The notes: a model not told the origin generated them from the sequence alone. Counted from the first letter of the stretch, positions 26,354 to 35,512 are shown. The stretch is DNA of 64,000 bases from Nocardioides sp. Root682 (GCF_001427795.1 NZ_LMHJ01000001.1:2195664-2259663), one strand, 5' to 3'. Made by a program: numbers and translations.

Positions 26354-27931
26354 GTGCTCGACCGACCTCGCCGGACTCCGCTCCTGGCCGCCCTGATCTG
26401 CCTGGGCCTCTTCTCCGTGATCGCCGTCGCGGTCGCCGCCCAGTGGCCCTGGCTGGTCGACCTCGACCACCGCGGGGAGTCCACGGCCGCCTGGGCCATC
26501 GACCAGTCCTGGCTGCGCGACCCGCTGCGAGTGATCGAGGTCGTCTTCGGCACGACCGGGATGACCGTGCTGACGGCCCTGCTCGCGGGCTTCATGTTCC
26601 TCAAGGGCCACCGCCGCGCCAGCATCCTGATCGTGGTCGTGATGGTCGCGACCAGCCTGAGCACCTACGGCACCAAGGTCCTCGTCGGCCGGGGTCGCCC
26701 CGAGTGGCAGGACCCAGAGTTCTTCCTGCACACCAACGCCTATCCCTCGGGACATGCCACCGGCATCGCCGCGTACGCCGGCCTGGTGATCCTGCTGGCG
26801 ATCATGCTGATCCGGCGCAGCGGGATCCGCCGGCTGGTCTGCACGCTGGCGGTGCTGGTCGCCGCGACCGTCGCCGCCGACCGCATCCTGCTCGGCCGCC
26901 ACTACCCGAGCGACGTCGTCGGTGGCGTGTTGTTCGGCGCCGGCATCGTCCTGCTCGGTCTCGCGATCTACAGCCCGCTGCCACGCAGCCACGCCCTCAA
27001 GGCCGACCCGCTCCCGGCGGTCTTCCCGCGGGGAGGCAACCTCGCGGTCATCCTCAACCCCATCAAGGTGGAGTCCGTCGAGCAGTTCCAGACGATGGTC
27101 AACCAGCTGGCCGCCGACTCCGGCTGGAAGGAACCGCGCTGGCACTTCACCACCGTCGAGGACTCCGGCACCGGGCAGGCCGAGCAGGCGTCCGTCGAGG
27201 GCGCCGACCTGGTCATCGTGTGCGGCGGCGACGGCACCGTCCGTGAGGTGTGTGCCGAGCTCGCCGGCACCGGCATCCCGGTCGGCATCGTGCCCGCGGG
27301 GACCGGCAACCTGCTGGCCCGCAACCTGCAGATCCCCCTGTTCATCCGGGCCGCGATCGACATCGCCCTGACCGGGCAGGACCGCGCGATCGACATGGTC
27401 TCCGTCGATGGCGACGAGCTGGAGCCGACCCACTTCATGGTGATGGCCGGCATGGGCTTCGACGCCGCGCTCATGGAGGGCGTCAACGAGGACATCAAGA
27501 AGAAGGTCGGCTGGATCGCCTACGTGCTGTCCGGGCTGAAGGCCCTGATGTTCCCGACGATGAAGCTCGAGATCTCGATCGACGACCTGCCCTTCACCAA
27601 GCACCGCGCGCGGACCTGCGTGATCGGCAACGTCGGCAGCCTGCAGGGCGGGATGATGCTGCTCCCGGACGCCGCGATCGATGACGGCCAGATCGACGTC
27701 GTGGTGCTGTACCCGCGTCGCTTCCTCAGCTGGATCCCGCTCGTCGCCCGCGTGCTCACCCGTCGTGAGCAGAACGCCGGCGAGGCCGTCGTACGGATGA
27801 CGGGCCGCAAGGTCGTCGTACGGGCGTCAACGGACGTGCCGCGCCAGCTGGACGGCGACACGATCGGCGCGGGCGCCGAGCTGCGCATGGAGTGCATCCA
27901 CGGGCGGGTCCTGGTGCGGGTCCCTCGCTGA
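26354..27931 (+). CDS. PAP2 phosphatase fused to a diacylglycerol/sphingosine-kinase-type lipid kinase
   Basis: A 525-residue fusion. Residues 1-215 are a membrane PAP2 phosphatase with about six TM segments and all three motifs: KVLVGRGRP, PSGHATG and LGRHYPSDVVGG. Residues about 230-525 are a DAGK-catalytic-domain kinase with ILNPIKVE, VCGGDGTVREV and GTGNLLARNL. One chain could remove a lipid phosphate outside and phosphorylate a lipid inside, as in lipid recycling. GTG start. Single gene, divergent from the aldo/keto reductase. Confidence 0.9.
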   Translation: MLDRPRRTPLLAALICLGLFSVIAVAVAAQWPWLVDLDHRGESTAAWAIDQSWLRDPLRVIEVVFGTTGMTVLTALLAGFMFLKGHRRASILIVVVMVATSLSTYGTKVLVGRGRPEWQDPEFFLHTNAYPSGHATGIAAYAGLVILLAIMLIRRSGIRRLVCTLAVLVAATVAADRILLGRHYPSDVVGGVLFGAGIVLLGLAIYSPLPRSHALKADPLPAVFPRGGNLAVILNPIKVESVEQFQTMVNQLAADSGWKEPRWHFTTVEDSGTGQAEQASVEGADLVIVCGGDGTVREVCAELAGTGIPVGIVPAGTGNLLARNLQIPLFIRAAIDIALTGQDRAIDMVSVDGDELEPTHFMVMAGMGFDAALMEGVNEDIKKKVGWIAYVLSGLKALMFPTMKLEISIDDLPFTKHRARTCVIGNVGSLQGGMMLLPDAAIDDGQIDVVVLYPRRFLSWIPLVARVLTRREQNAGEAVVRMTGRKVVVRASTDVPRQLDGDTIGAGAELRMECIHGRVLVRVPR

Positions 27932-27954
27932 CCGTCGGTGGTCGTGCACTAGCC

Positions 27955-28004
27955 GTTTACCCTGCCCTGAGCACGCACCTGGTGCGTGCTGGGAGCAGGT
28001 AAAC
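27955..28004. repeat. Nested hairpin repeat, left copy flanking the AbiEi-like gene
   Basis: The inner arms AGCACGCACC/GGTGCGTGCT and outer arms GTTTACC/GGTAAAC give a strong stem. A related sequence in the same orientation is at 29039-29088, on the other side of the AbiEi-like gene. It could also terminate the two genes that end here from opposite directions. Confidence 0.7.
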
Positions 28005-28006
28005 GC

Positions 28007-29005
28007 TCACGGGCAGCGCGGACAGCGCTGAAAGACGCCCCTCCAGCCCCGCCTTTGCAGGATCGTGGCGATCCACCTCGCAGTGCGACAGGCGTCGTTG
28101 AAGACCAACCCGTACGTCACCCGCACCGTCACCGCCTCGCTGACTGCCCGTTCGGCGAGGTCGCGCCGCGCATCGACGTCGCGGGCTTCGGGCGAATCGT
28201 GGAACGCGAGGCCGTCCGGCTCGACGATGACGCCGTACTCCTCGTAACAGACGTCCTGGTCCGTTCGCTTGCCGGTCGCGTGGCTCGTCCGCTGCCGTTT
28301 CCCGCGGGGCAGTCCGTGTGCCCGCTCGACCAGCTGGAGGTAGCCGCGCTCGAGCACCGAGTGCGCGCCCAGCTCCACGTCGTCGATCATTCCCCCGATC
28401 AACGAACGACGAGTGACCTTCAGGCGGTCGGCGAGAGCCGGCCGCAGTGTTCGGGGCGTGACCTCACGGGTGTGGCACGCGCGGGTGAGGGCGGCGTAGG
28501 CGCCGGCGATGTCGCCCGAGCGGATCCGAGCCTCCATCACATCGATCGTCGCGTGCTCTGGCCCCATGCGAGGTGGTCGTCGACGCCAGTCGACACGTGT
28601 CGCGAGATGCGCGGTGCGGTGGACGACCACACCCGCCATCCGTCGAATGGTCCGGTCCTCCCCAACGCACACGTGAACGACGGGCGGGTCACCCCCGGGC
28701 ATGGCTGACTCGTGACTCAGCGCTGCGGGAGCGCAAGCGAACAGCGCCACCCATTCGCGTTGGGCACGGGTCAGGCGGCCGGTGTGATCGACGTACACCC
28801 CAGGACAGGGTGCGGTGAGCTCGCGGCGCCGGACCATTCGGGCGATGTCGTGGTCGGTCGCCCCCAGCTCCAGCAGCTGTTGGCGCGAGACCACGCCGTT
28901 CTGTTCGCGCTTGAGCAGCTCCTGCAAGCCCGGGTGGGTGAAGTCGAGGTGACGCGGCATCCGGGGAGGCTGCCATCGGCACGTGGCATCCACCAGACCA
29001 GTCAT
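28007..29005 (-). CDS. AbiEi-type antitoxin-domain protein with DUF559/Vsr-like C-terminus
   Basis: A 332-residue protein. The N-terminus (LKREQNGVVSRQQLLELGATDHDIARMVRRRELTAPCPGVYV) is the AbiEi antitoxin winged helix. The C-terminal ~100 residues (YEEYGVIVEPDGLAFHDSPEARDVDARRDL) have the E..D..H pattern of DUF559/Vsr-type nuclease-like folds. These occur often as orphans in actinobacteria. No AbiEii toxin gene follows. ATG at 29005; an internal ATG at 28961 is an alternative start. It is bracketed by direct repeats, so a small mobile cassette is possible. Confidence 0.75.
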   Translation of the reverse strand: MTGLVDATCRWQPPRMPRHLDFTHPGLQELLKREQNGVVSRQQLLELGATDHDIARMVRRRELTAPCPGVYVDHTGRLTRAQREWVALFACAPAALSHESAMPGGDPPVVHVCVGEDRTIRRMAGVVVHRTAHLATRVDWRRRPPRMGPEHATIDVMEARIRSGDIAGAYAALTRACHTREVTPRTLRPALADRLKVTRRSLIGGMIDDVELGAHSVLERGYLQLVERAHGLPRGKRQRTSHATGKRTDQDVCYEEYGVIVEPDGLAFHDSPEARDVDARRDLAERAVSEAVTVRVTYGLVFNDACRTARWIATILQRRGWRGVFQRCPRCP

Positions 29006-29038
29006 CGCTGCCTGTGGACGGGAGCGTGAACGAAGTGC

Positions 29039-29088
29039 GTCAACCTGCTGTGGGCACTCACCAGGTGCGGGCTGAGAGCAGGTAAGCC
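29039..29088. repeat. Hairpin repeat, right copy flanking the AbiEi-like gene
   Basis: About 70% identical to 27955-28004, sharing GGTGCG-GCTG-GAGCAGGTAA. Same orientation as the left copy, so the AbiEi-like gene lies between direct repeats 1.1 kb apart. Confidence 0.65.
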
Positions 29089-29090
29089 AG

Positions 29091-29134
29091 CGTCTCGATA
29101 CGCCCTCGCCCAGGGGCTCGGGCTACTCGACGAA
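29091..29134. repeat. Actinobacterial REP-like palindrome
   Basis: GTCTCGATACGCCC ... GGGCTACTCGACGA is an imperfect palindrome of the type often seen between genes in Nocardioides and relatives. It lies in the 159-base gap between the AbiEi-like and DUF4446 genes. No promoter was recognised there. Confidence 0.55.
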
Positions 29135-29164
29135 CGTGGCGGCGACGGCTTGACGACGGGTTGC

Positions 29165-29563
29165 CTACGAGCGGGCCATGCGCGCGTGGGCGACCGCCTC
29201 GGTCTCCTCGGGCGACAGCTCCTGCTCACTGCTCCACCCGGCCACCGACTTGGCGTAGGTGCGGGCCTCGTTGCGGCCACGGATCGAGGTCAGTACGACG
29301 CCGTCGCCGCTGTCGTCCACCAGGGCCAGGGACCACGACAACCGGCCGCCCATCTCGTCGAACGCGTCGTACCGGACCACGGCGAGGTGCCGCAGCGCCC
29401 CCACGGCCTCGGCACGCAGGGCAGCCACCTCACGGCGCAGTCCGGCCGCGTCGGCGGGCAGGTCGTCAGCTGCGCTGCCCGCCCGCTTGCTGCCGCTCCT
29501 CAGCGCCACGACCAGGGCGAGGACGGCGACGAGGAGGGCGAGGATCGAGAGTGCGACGGCCAT
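29165..29563 (-). CDS. DUF4446 family protein
   Basis: A 132-residue protein with one N-terminal TM segment (ALSILALLVAVLALVVAL), a short coiled coil (AAGLRREVAALRAEAVGALRHL), and the conserved DUF4446 part VVRYDAFDEMGGRLSWSLALVD followed by GVVLTSIRGRNEARTYAK. Function unknown. It is divergent from pheA, an association that is common in actinobacteria. Confidence 0.85.
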   Translation of the reverse strand: MAVALSILALLVAVLALVVALRSGSKRAGSAADDLPADAAGLRREVAALRAEAVGALRHLAVVRYDAFDEMGGRLSWSLALVDDSGDGVVLTSIRGRNEARTYAKSVAGWSSEQELSPEETEAVAHARMARS

Positions 29564-29601
29564 GCGGACGAGCGTAGGTGTTCGGCGACTACCCTTTGCG
29601 C

Positions 29602-30432
29602 ATGGCTCGCATCGCGTACCAGGGGGAACCCGGCGCCAACTCAGACATGGTGTGCCGACGGCACTACCCGGATGCAGAGGCCGTCCCGTGCGCGTCGTTC
29701 GAGGACGTCTTCGCGGCTGTGACCAGCGGTGACTGCGACCTCGCCATGATCCCGATCGACAACTCGATCGCCGGGCGGGTCGCCGACATCCACCACTTCC
29801 TGCCGGACTCCGGGCTGCACATCATCGCCGAGCACTTCCTGCGGATCCAGTTCACCCTGATGGCCACCGCGGACGCGTCGCTCGACACGATCAAGACCGT
29901 CCACAGCCACGTGCACGCCCTCGGCCAGTGCCGCAAGATCATCCGCGAGCTGGGCCTGACGCCGATCATCTCCGGCGACACCGCGGGCGCCGCCCGCGAG
30001 GTCGCGGAAGCCGCGGACCCCCGCCAGGCCGCGATCTCACCGCCGCTGGCCGCCGACATCTACGGCCTGAAGATCCTGCGCGACGACGTCGAGGACGAGG
30101 ACCACAACACCACCCGCTTCGTCGTCCTCTCCCCCGAGTTCATCGCCGCCCCGCAGGGCCGCGGACCGGTCGTCACGAGCTTCGTGTTCAACGTCCGCAA
30201 CCTTCCGGCCGCGCTCTACAAGGCGCTCGGCGGCTTCGCGACCAACGGCATCAACATGACCAAGCTGGAGAGCTACATGGTCGGCGGGCACTTCACCGCC
30301 ACCCAGTTCCTCGCCGAGGTCGACGGCCACCCCGACGACCCCGACCTGAAGCGGGCGCTCGAGGAGCTGACCTTCTTCACGACCGACATCAAGATCCTCG
30401 GCGTCTACCCGGCCGATCCGTTCCGGGGCTGA
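29602..30432 (+). CDS. pheA: Prephenate dehydratase
   Basis: A 276-residue enzyme converting prephenate to phenylpyruvate in phenylalanine synthesis. The N-terminal ARIAYQGEPGANSDMVCRRHYP and DLAMIPIDNSIAGRVAD are substrate-site motifs, the catalytic Thr is in DEDHNTTRFVVL, and the C-terminal ACT domain has KALGGFATNGINMTKLESYMVGG for phenylalanine feedback. The monofunctional form (no chorismate mutase) is usual for actinobacteria. The ATG at 29602 follows TACCCT (29590-29595) by six bases with no ribosome site, so the transcript may be leaderless. Confidence 0.95.
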   Translation: MARIAYQGEPGANSDMVCRRHYPDAEAVPCASFEDVFAAVTSGDCDLAMIPIDNSIAGRVADIHHFLPDSGLHIIAEHFLRIQFTLMATADASLDTIKTVHSHVHALGQCRKIIRELGLTPIISGDTAGAAREVAEAADPRQAAISPPLAADIYGLKILRDDVEDEDHNTTRFVVLSPEFIAAPQGRGPVVTSFVFNVRNLPAALYKALGGFATNGINMTKLESYMVGGHFTATQFLAEVDGHPDDPDLKRALEELTFFTTDIKILGVYPADPFRG

Positions 30433-30478
30433 GGCCGGGCCGCTGCCCCCACCCCGGCCCGCCACCTAAGGTGGGCGC

Positions 30479-31708
30479 ATGGTGGCGAACCCTCCGCTCG
30501 GCGCGGACAGCGAGGTCGGGCGACTGCGCTCGGTCCTGCTGCACCGGCCCGGTCCCGAGCTCCAGCGGCTGACCCCGCGCAACAACGACCGCCTGCTCTT
30601 CGACGGGATCCCGTGGGTCGCCCGTGCCCAGGAGGAGCACGACGCCTTCGCCGAGGCCCTACGCGACCGTGACGTCGAGGTGCTCTACCTGACCGAGCTG
30701 CTCACCGAGGCCCTGGCCGTGCCCGCGGCGCGCGCCGCGGTGATCGAGTCGACGCTGACGGGTCCGAGCGGGCGCGACCTGGGCGACCCGGTCCGCGAGT
30801 ACCTGCGCGCGATGTTCCGCGCCGCCGCACCCGACGAGCTCACCAGGCTGCTCACCGCCGGCGTCCGCAACGACGAGGTGCGGCCCGGGCTCGCGAGCGG
30901 CACCCTGGTCACCTCCCTGTTGTCCGACGACACCTTCCTGGTGGACCCGCTCCCGAACCTGCTGTTCACACGGGACTCGTCGTTCTGGCTGCCCGACCGC
31001 GTCGCGGTCACGTCGCTGGCGATGCCGGCGCGGCGCCGGGAGACCCAGCTGACCGAGCTGATCTACCACTACCACCCGCGCTTCGCCGGGACCGAACGGC
31101 TGCACGGCCACCACCTCGAACACGTCGAGGGCGGCGACGTACTGCTCCTCGCCCCGGGGGTCATCGCCGTCGGCGTCGGCGAACGTACGACGCCCGCAGG
31201 TGCCGAGCGGCTCGCCCGTCAGGTCTTCCGGGCCGGTCTGGCGACCACCGTCCTGGCGGTGCCGATCGCGCAGGAGCGGGCGACCATGCACCTCGACACG
31301 GTCTGCACGATGGTCGACGTCGACAAGGTCGTGATGTACCCCAACGTCGCGGACACCCTGACGGCGTACGCCGTGACTGCTCGCGAACCCGGCTCGACCG
31401 TCATCGACGTCGCCGCGCCCGAACCGTTCCTGGTGGCGGCCGCGAAGGCGATGCAGATCGACACCCTGCACCTCATCGACACCGGGCTGGACCCGGTGAC
31501 CGCCGAGCGCGAGCAGTGGGACGACGGCAACAACACGCTGGCCCTCGCACCGCGCCTCGCCGTGGCGTACGAACGCAACGACGGCACCAACGCCCGCCTC
31601 GAGGAGGAGGGCATCGAGGTGATCCGGATCGCTGGCTCCGAGCTCGGTTCGGGCCGCGGCGGTCCTCGTTGCATGAGCTGTCCGGTGTCGCGCGACCCGC
31701 TGGGGTAA
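30479..31708 (+). CDS. arcA: Arginine deiminase
   Basis: A 409-residue enzyme converting arginine to citrulline and ammonia. Visible are the Asp in [34 protein letters not shown], and the catalytic Cys near the C-terminus in [17 protein letters not shown] with AAGGTGGG upstream; this ribosome site can pair with a CCACCT seven bases before it. No arcB, arcC or arcD is adjacent, so this is an orphan ADI. A role in arginine catabolism or pH homeostasis is possible. Confidence 0.93.
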   Translation: MVANPPLGADSEVGRLRSVLLHRPGPELQRLTPRNNDRLLFDGIPWVARAQEEHDAFAEALRDRDVEVLYLTELLTEALAVPAARAAVIESTLTGPSGRDLGDPVREYLRAMFRAAAPDELTRLLTAGVRNDEVRPGLASGTLVTSLLSDDTFLVDPLPNLLFTRDSSFWLPDRVAVTSLAMPARRRETQLTELIYHYHPRFAGTERLHGHHLEHVEGGDVLLLAPGVIAVGVGERTTPAGAERLARQVFRAGLATTVLAVPIAQERATMHLDTVCTMVDVDKVVMYPNVADTLTAYAVTAREPGSTVIDVAAPEPFLVAAAKAMQIDTLHLIDTGLDPVTAEREQWDDGNNTLALAPRLAVAYERNDGTNARLEEEGIEVIRIAGSELGSGRGGPRCMSCPVSRDPLG

Positions 31709-31848
31709 CCCGACTACCCACGACACGTTGTGACAGTAGTCGTGCGACAGCCTCCCACTGGGGCCTGCGGACGACTAAGGTCAAACCCGAGGTAATGGGG
31801 AGCCGGACGGCGGCAACATGTCGTGTCGGGCACAGCGAAAGGGTCAGC

Positions 31849-32226
31849 ATGGCAACGTTCTTCGAGCACTTCACCCCGCAGGAGATCGCGCGGATCAGCG
31901 CGACCGGGCGGCGCGTGAAGCTCCCCCAGGGCTGGTCGCCGATCTGGGAGGACACCCCGGCCGACAAGGCCTACATCCTTCTCGAGGGCACCGTCTCGGT
32001 CCGTCGTGACGGCCAGGAGATCGCCCAGCTGGGCCCCGGCGACATCGTCGGCGAGGCCGCCATCGTCGGCCACTCCCTGCGCACCGCCTCCATCGTGGCC
32101 CTCACGCCCCTCGACACCATCCACCTGACCGACGAGACGCTGACGCAGCTCGACGCCGAGTGGCCCACCTTCCACGAGGCGCTCGTCGAGGTCGCGCAGT
32201 CGCGCTTCGGCAACGCCGAGGGCTGA
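31849..32226 (+). CDS. Cyclic nucleotide-binding domain protein (stand-alone)
   Basis: A 125-residue single-domain protein of PF00027: FFEHFTPQEIARIS, YILLEGTVSVRRDGQEIAQLGPGDIVGEAAIVGHSLRTASIVAL, with the phosphate-binding GE.A....R.A cassette (GEAAIVGHSLRTAS). There is no DNA-binding HTH, so it is not Crp itself. ATG with AAAGGG. It precedes an adenylate cyclase gene by 7 bases, so the pair likely makes and senses cAMP, for instance as a local buffer or an allosteric subunit of the cyclase. Confidence 0.85.
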   Translation: MATFFEHFTPQEIARISATGRRVKLPQGWSPIWEDTPADKAYILLEGTVSVRRDGQEIAQLGPGDIVGEAAIVGHSLRTASIVALTPLDTIHLTDETLTQLDAEWPTFHEALVEVAQSRFGNAEG

Positions 32227-32233
32227 TCTCCAC

Positions 32234-33292
32234 GTGTCGTTGCCAGTGACGGGGCAGGACGACCCCGCTGCTGGCAATGACACCGGCGGGGTCGTCGGCG
32301 CACTCGAGGAGCACCTGCTCGGGGACCGGCCACAGTTCACCGAGATCCAGGTCGCCGAGCAGTCCGGCGTACCGATCGAGGTCGCCCAGGAGCTGTGGCA
32401 CCTGCTGGGTTTCGCCCATGTCCGCGACGACGAGGTGGCCTTCGCGCCGGCCGACGTCGAAGCCGTACGGCTGGCGTCCCGCCTGATCTCCCTGGGCGTG
32501 CTGAGCCCCGACCGGCAGTCCAGCCTGGTCCGTACGTGGGGCCGGAGCTTCGCCCGGCTGGCCGACTGGCAGGTGGCCTTGCTGGCCGACGTCGCCGTCG
32601 AGAGCGGCGCGGACCTGACCGACGGCCTGCTCGCCATCTCCGACGAGGTCATGCCGCTGGTCGAGGAGCTGCAGAGCTACGTCTGGCGCCGGCACCTGTT
32701 GAGCGCGAGCGCCCGGTTGCTCGCCGAGACCGGGTCGGGCGCGTCCTCGACGCTGGCCGTCTGCTTCGTCGACATCGTCGGCTACACCTCGCGTTCGCGC
32801 ACCCTGACCGATCGCGAGCTGGTCACCTGGCTCGAGGACTTCGAGACCACCGTGCTGCGCCTGGCGGTCGACCGCGGCGGCCGGATCATCAAGAACATCG
32901 GCGACGAGCTGCTGATCGTGGCCGACGACCCGGTCGCCATGGCCGAGATCGCGGTCGAGCTGACCCGCCGGGGCGCCGATCCCGACGACTCGTTCCCCGC
33001 GGTGCGGGCGGGCGTCACGTACGGCGAGGTGGTCACCCGGCTCGGCGACGTCTTCGGCCCGACCGTCAACATCGCCGCCCGGCTCACCTCGATCGCCCGC
33101 CCCAACTCCGTGCTCGTCGACAAGGGCGCCTACGAGGCGCTGTCCGGCCTGACGTCCGACGACGACCACGAGGACTCGGGCACGACCCACCACCCGGCGA
33201 GCGACGCGTCGTCGTACCGCTTCCGTCGGCTGCGCCGGGTGTCGGTCAAGGGCTACTCACGCCTGCACGTCTGGGCCCTGCACCCTCGCTGA
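32234..33292 (+). CDS. Class III adenylate cyclase with N-terminal regulatory domain
   Basis: A 352-residue protein. Residues about 25-165 form a regulatory domain with a MerR-like start (FTEIQVAEQSGVPIEVAQEL), as in actinobacterial Ad_Cy_reg cyclases. The catalytic domain shows the first metal Asp in LAVCFVDIVGYTSRSR, RIIKNIGDELLIVADD with the second Asp, and VFGPTVNIAARLTSIA with the transition-state Asn/Arg. No TM segment, so it is cytosolic. A Ser/Asp/His-rich insert (TSDDDHEDSGTTHHPASDAS) interrupts the C-terminal part. GTG start. Confidence 0.9.
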   Translation: MSLPVTGQDDPAAGNDTGGVVGALEEHLLGDRPQFTEIQVAEQSGVPIEVAQELWHLLGFAHVRDDEVAFAPADVEAVRLASRLISLGVLSPDRQSSLVRTWGRSFARLADWQVALLADVAVESGADLTDGLLAISDEVMPLVEELQSYVWRRHLLSASARLLAETGSGASSTLAVCFVDIVGYTSRSRTLTDRELVTWLEDFETTVLRLAVDRGGRIIKNIGDELLIVADDPVAMAEIAVELTRRGADPDDSFPAVRAGVTYGEVVTRLGDVFGPTVNIAARLTSIARPNSVLVDKGAYEALSGLTSDDDHEDSGTTHHPASDASSYRFRRLRRVSVKGYSRLHVWALHPR

Positions 33293-33301
33293 ACGACGGG
33301 G

Positions 33302-33985
33302 TCAGGGCGTGAACTGGCCGGTGTAGTGGCAGTCGGCGCCGTCGCGGGTGGCGTAGATGTCGAGGCGCTGGGACCGGTGCGTGATGGTGTGGGTCAGGAG
33401 GACGTTCATCGCGTAGTTGTGCGTCACGGGATCGGCCCGATAGACCGGCAGCCACACCGTCGCCCCGGCCAGGGTCCGAGGCGCCTCCTGGTCGTAGGAG
33501 AGGGTTCCGCTGTAGCGGAAGGTGTCCCAGTTGGTGGTGCGGACCGAGAAGGCCGCCCCGTAGCTCTGGCAGCTCGCATACAGGGAGATGCCGTCGGAGG
33601 TCTTCAGCAGAGGGACTAGGTCGGAGGCGCTCCCGAACACGGTGTAGTCGAAGTCGATGCTCCCGGGGCCCTGCGGCCCGGCAGGCCCGGTCTGGCCCCT
33701 GAGCTGGGTGGAGTCGAGGCCGTCGACCTTGTCGGCGTTCAGGTTCGTGACCCGCCCCTTGCCGTTCACGGCAAACGGAGCATTCGCCGAGGACTTCGAG
33801 ATCAGTGTGAGCACCGAACCGGACGTGGTCCGCGTCAGCTTCGTGGTGGCACCAGCCGAGTTGGACTTGCCGAGGACGAAGCTCGAGCCGGTGGCGGCGA
33901 AGCTGGTGTAGTCGACGGCGACCACCAGCATCAGTGCGACGAACACCGTGACGAGAACGGGCTTTGCGTGTCGAAGCGTCTTCAT
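33302..33985 (-). CDS. Secreted protein with a short collagen-like segment
   Basis: A 227-residue protein with a signal peptide/TM (PVLVTVFVALMLVVAVDY), a strand-rich region (SSFVLGKSNSAGATTKLTRT), a NADKVDGLDSTQLRG motif, and GQTGPAGPQGPGS, three Gly-X-Y triplets. Proteins with this KVDGLDS plus Gly-Pro layout are frequent in Nocardioides; the function is unknown, perhaps a trimeric surface protein. ATG with AGGGGG. Convergent with the cyclase gene, with only 9 bases between the stops. Confidence 0.75.
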   Translation of the reverse strand: MKTLRHAKPVLVTVFVALMLVVAVDYTSFAATGSSFVLGKSNSAGATTKLTRTTSGSVLTLISKSSANAPFAVNGKGRVTNLNADKVDGLDSTQLRGQTGPAGPQGPGSIDFDYTVFGSASDLVPLLKTSDGISLYASCQSYGAAFSVRTTNWDTFRYSGTLSYDQEAPRTLAGATVWLPVYRADPVTHNYAMNVLLTHTITHRSQRLDIYATRDGADCHYTGQFTP

Positions 33986-34099
33986 GGTTCCCCCTGGTCA
34001 GATTCCCTCGAGGGTGACGCTAGGTGAGATCGGACGGCTTCATCGGCTGTTGGAGCTGATTACGAGTGATCCCCACCTCGGCAGCAATCGCCCGTGGCC

Positions 34100-35512
34100 T
34101 CAGGAGAAGGCCCGCCACACGGCCGCGGTGCTCGCCGTGACCAGACAGGCCAGTCCGAGCGGCAGGAACGTGGCGGTCGCGGTCCACTTGACCGACCGGG
34201 TCTCGCGCCAGATGGTCAGCATCGTCGTGCTGCACGGATTGTGGAGCATGCTGAACAGCATCAGGTTGACGGCGGTCAGCAGCGTCCAGCCCCCGGCACC
34301 GATCAGCACCGCACCCGCTGTCGCATCGGGGACGTCGAGCATGACGCCCGCCGAGGCCCCGGGCGCCACCACCGGCCCCAGGGTCAGGGTGAGCATCAGG
34401 ATGGTCGGGATGATGATCTCGTTGGCAGGGATCGCGACGACGTAGGCGAGAAGGACGATGCCGTTGAGGCCGAGCAACCAGCCGGACGCGTCGAGCGCGG
34501 ACACCGCGTGCGCGGCCAGGCTCGAGTCCCCGACGGTCACGTTGCTCAGCAACCAGATCACCGCGCCAGCCGGCGCGGCCATCACCACGGCCCGGACCAG
34601 CACCTTCAGGGTGCGGTCGATCAGGCTGGTGTAGATCGTCCGCATCACCTGCGGCGGTCGATACGGCGGCAGCTCCAGCGAGTAGACCGAGGTCTCCCCG
34701 CGCAGCACCGTTCGCGACAGGAACCACGACACGACAAGGGTGGTCACGATTCCGAGGACCGCCACCGTCACCACGGTTCCGGCGGCGACCAGCCCCGCCA
34801 CACCAGGCGGGGCCAGCGCCCCGACGAAGACGGTGCTCATCAGGATCAGCGTCGGCCAGCGTCCGTTGCAGATGCTGAAGTTGTTCGTGATGATCGCGAT
34901 CAACCGTTCGCGCGGGCTGTCGATGATCCGTGTGGCCGTCACTCCCGCTGCGTTGCACCCGAAGCCCATCATCATCGTCAGCGCCTGCTTGCCGTGCGCG
35001 CCGGCACGGGCATAGAGGCGGTCCAGGTTGAAGGCGACCCGCGGCAGGTATCCGAAGTCCTCCAGCAGCGTGAAGAGCGGGAAGAAGATCGCCATCGGCG
35101 GCAGCATCACAGCGATCACCCATGCGGTCCCGAGGTACATCCCGTCGACGACCAGTCCGGTCACCCACCACGGAGCGCCGACGGCGGTGAAGCCGTCACG
35201 CACCCACGCATGGCCGTTGGCCACGAGCAGGTCGTAGAGCAGGTCGGACGGCACCGCTGCGCCGGTGATGGTGAACCAGAACACCCCGAAGAACAGGGCC
35301 CCCATGACCACGAACCCCCACACCCGGTGGGTGAGTGCACGATCCAGGACCTGGTCGAGCGCGGGGCGCCCCTGCTCCCCGTGCGTCGACACGCTGTGGC
35401 GCGTGATGCGATCCGCGTCCTGGTAGATGGAGCTGACCACGCCGTCACCGAAGTCCTTCGGCAACGTGGCACGGAGGCGCTCCGCCGTACCGAGCACGGT
35501 GTCGCTGCTCAT
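34100..35512 (-). CDS. feoB: FeoB membrane permease, split from its GTPase
   Basis: A 470-residue polytopic protein corresponding to the channel half of FeoB: two Gate-type modules (LPPMAIFFPLFTLLEDFGYLPRVAF with GFGCNAAGV, and ANEIIIPTILM), and FSMLHNPCSTTMLTIWRETRS at the end. It carries ferrous iron (or possibly manganese) inward. The GTPase half is encoded separately just upstream with a 4-base overlap, whereas most FeoB proteins are one chain of 700-800 residues. Confidence 0.9.
   Translation of the reverse strand: MSSDTVLGTAERLRATLPKDFGDGVVSSIYQDADRITRHSVSTHGEQGRPALDQVLDRALTHRVWGFVVMGALFFGVFWFTITGAAVPSDLLYDLLVANGHAWVRDGFTAVGAPWWVTGLVVDGMYLGTAWVIAVMLPPMAIFFPLFTLLEDFGYLPRVAFNLDRLYARAGAHGKQALTMMMGFGCNAAGVTATRIIDSPRERLIAIITNNFSICNGRWPTLILMSTVFVGALAPPGVAGLVAAGTVVTVAVLGIVTTLVVSWFLSRTVLRGETSVYSLELPPYRPPQVMRTIYTSLIDRTLKVLVRAVVMAAPAGAVIWLLSNVTVGDSSLAAHAVSALDASGWLLGLNGIVLLAYVVAIPANEIIIPTILMLTLTLGPVVAPGASAGVMLDVPDATAGAVLIGAGGWTLLTAVNLMLFSMLHNPCSTTMLTIWRETRSVKWTATATFLPLGLACLVTASTAAVWRAFS

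Noticed and set aside
31711..31742. Terminator after arcA (CGACTAC ... GTAGTCG).
   Set aside because: Seven-base stem with an 18-base loop and no U-tract is too weak to call.
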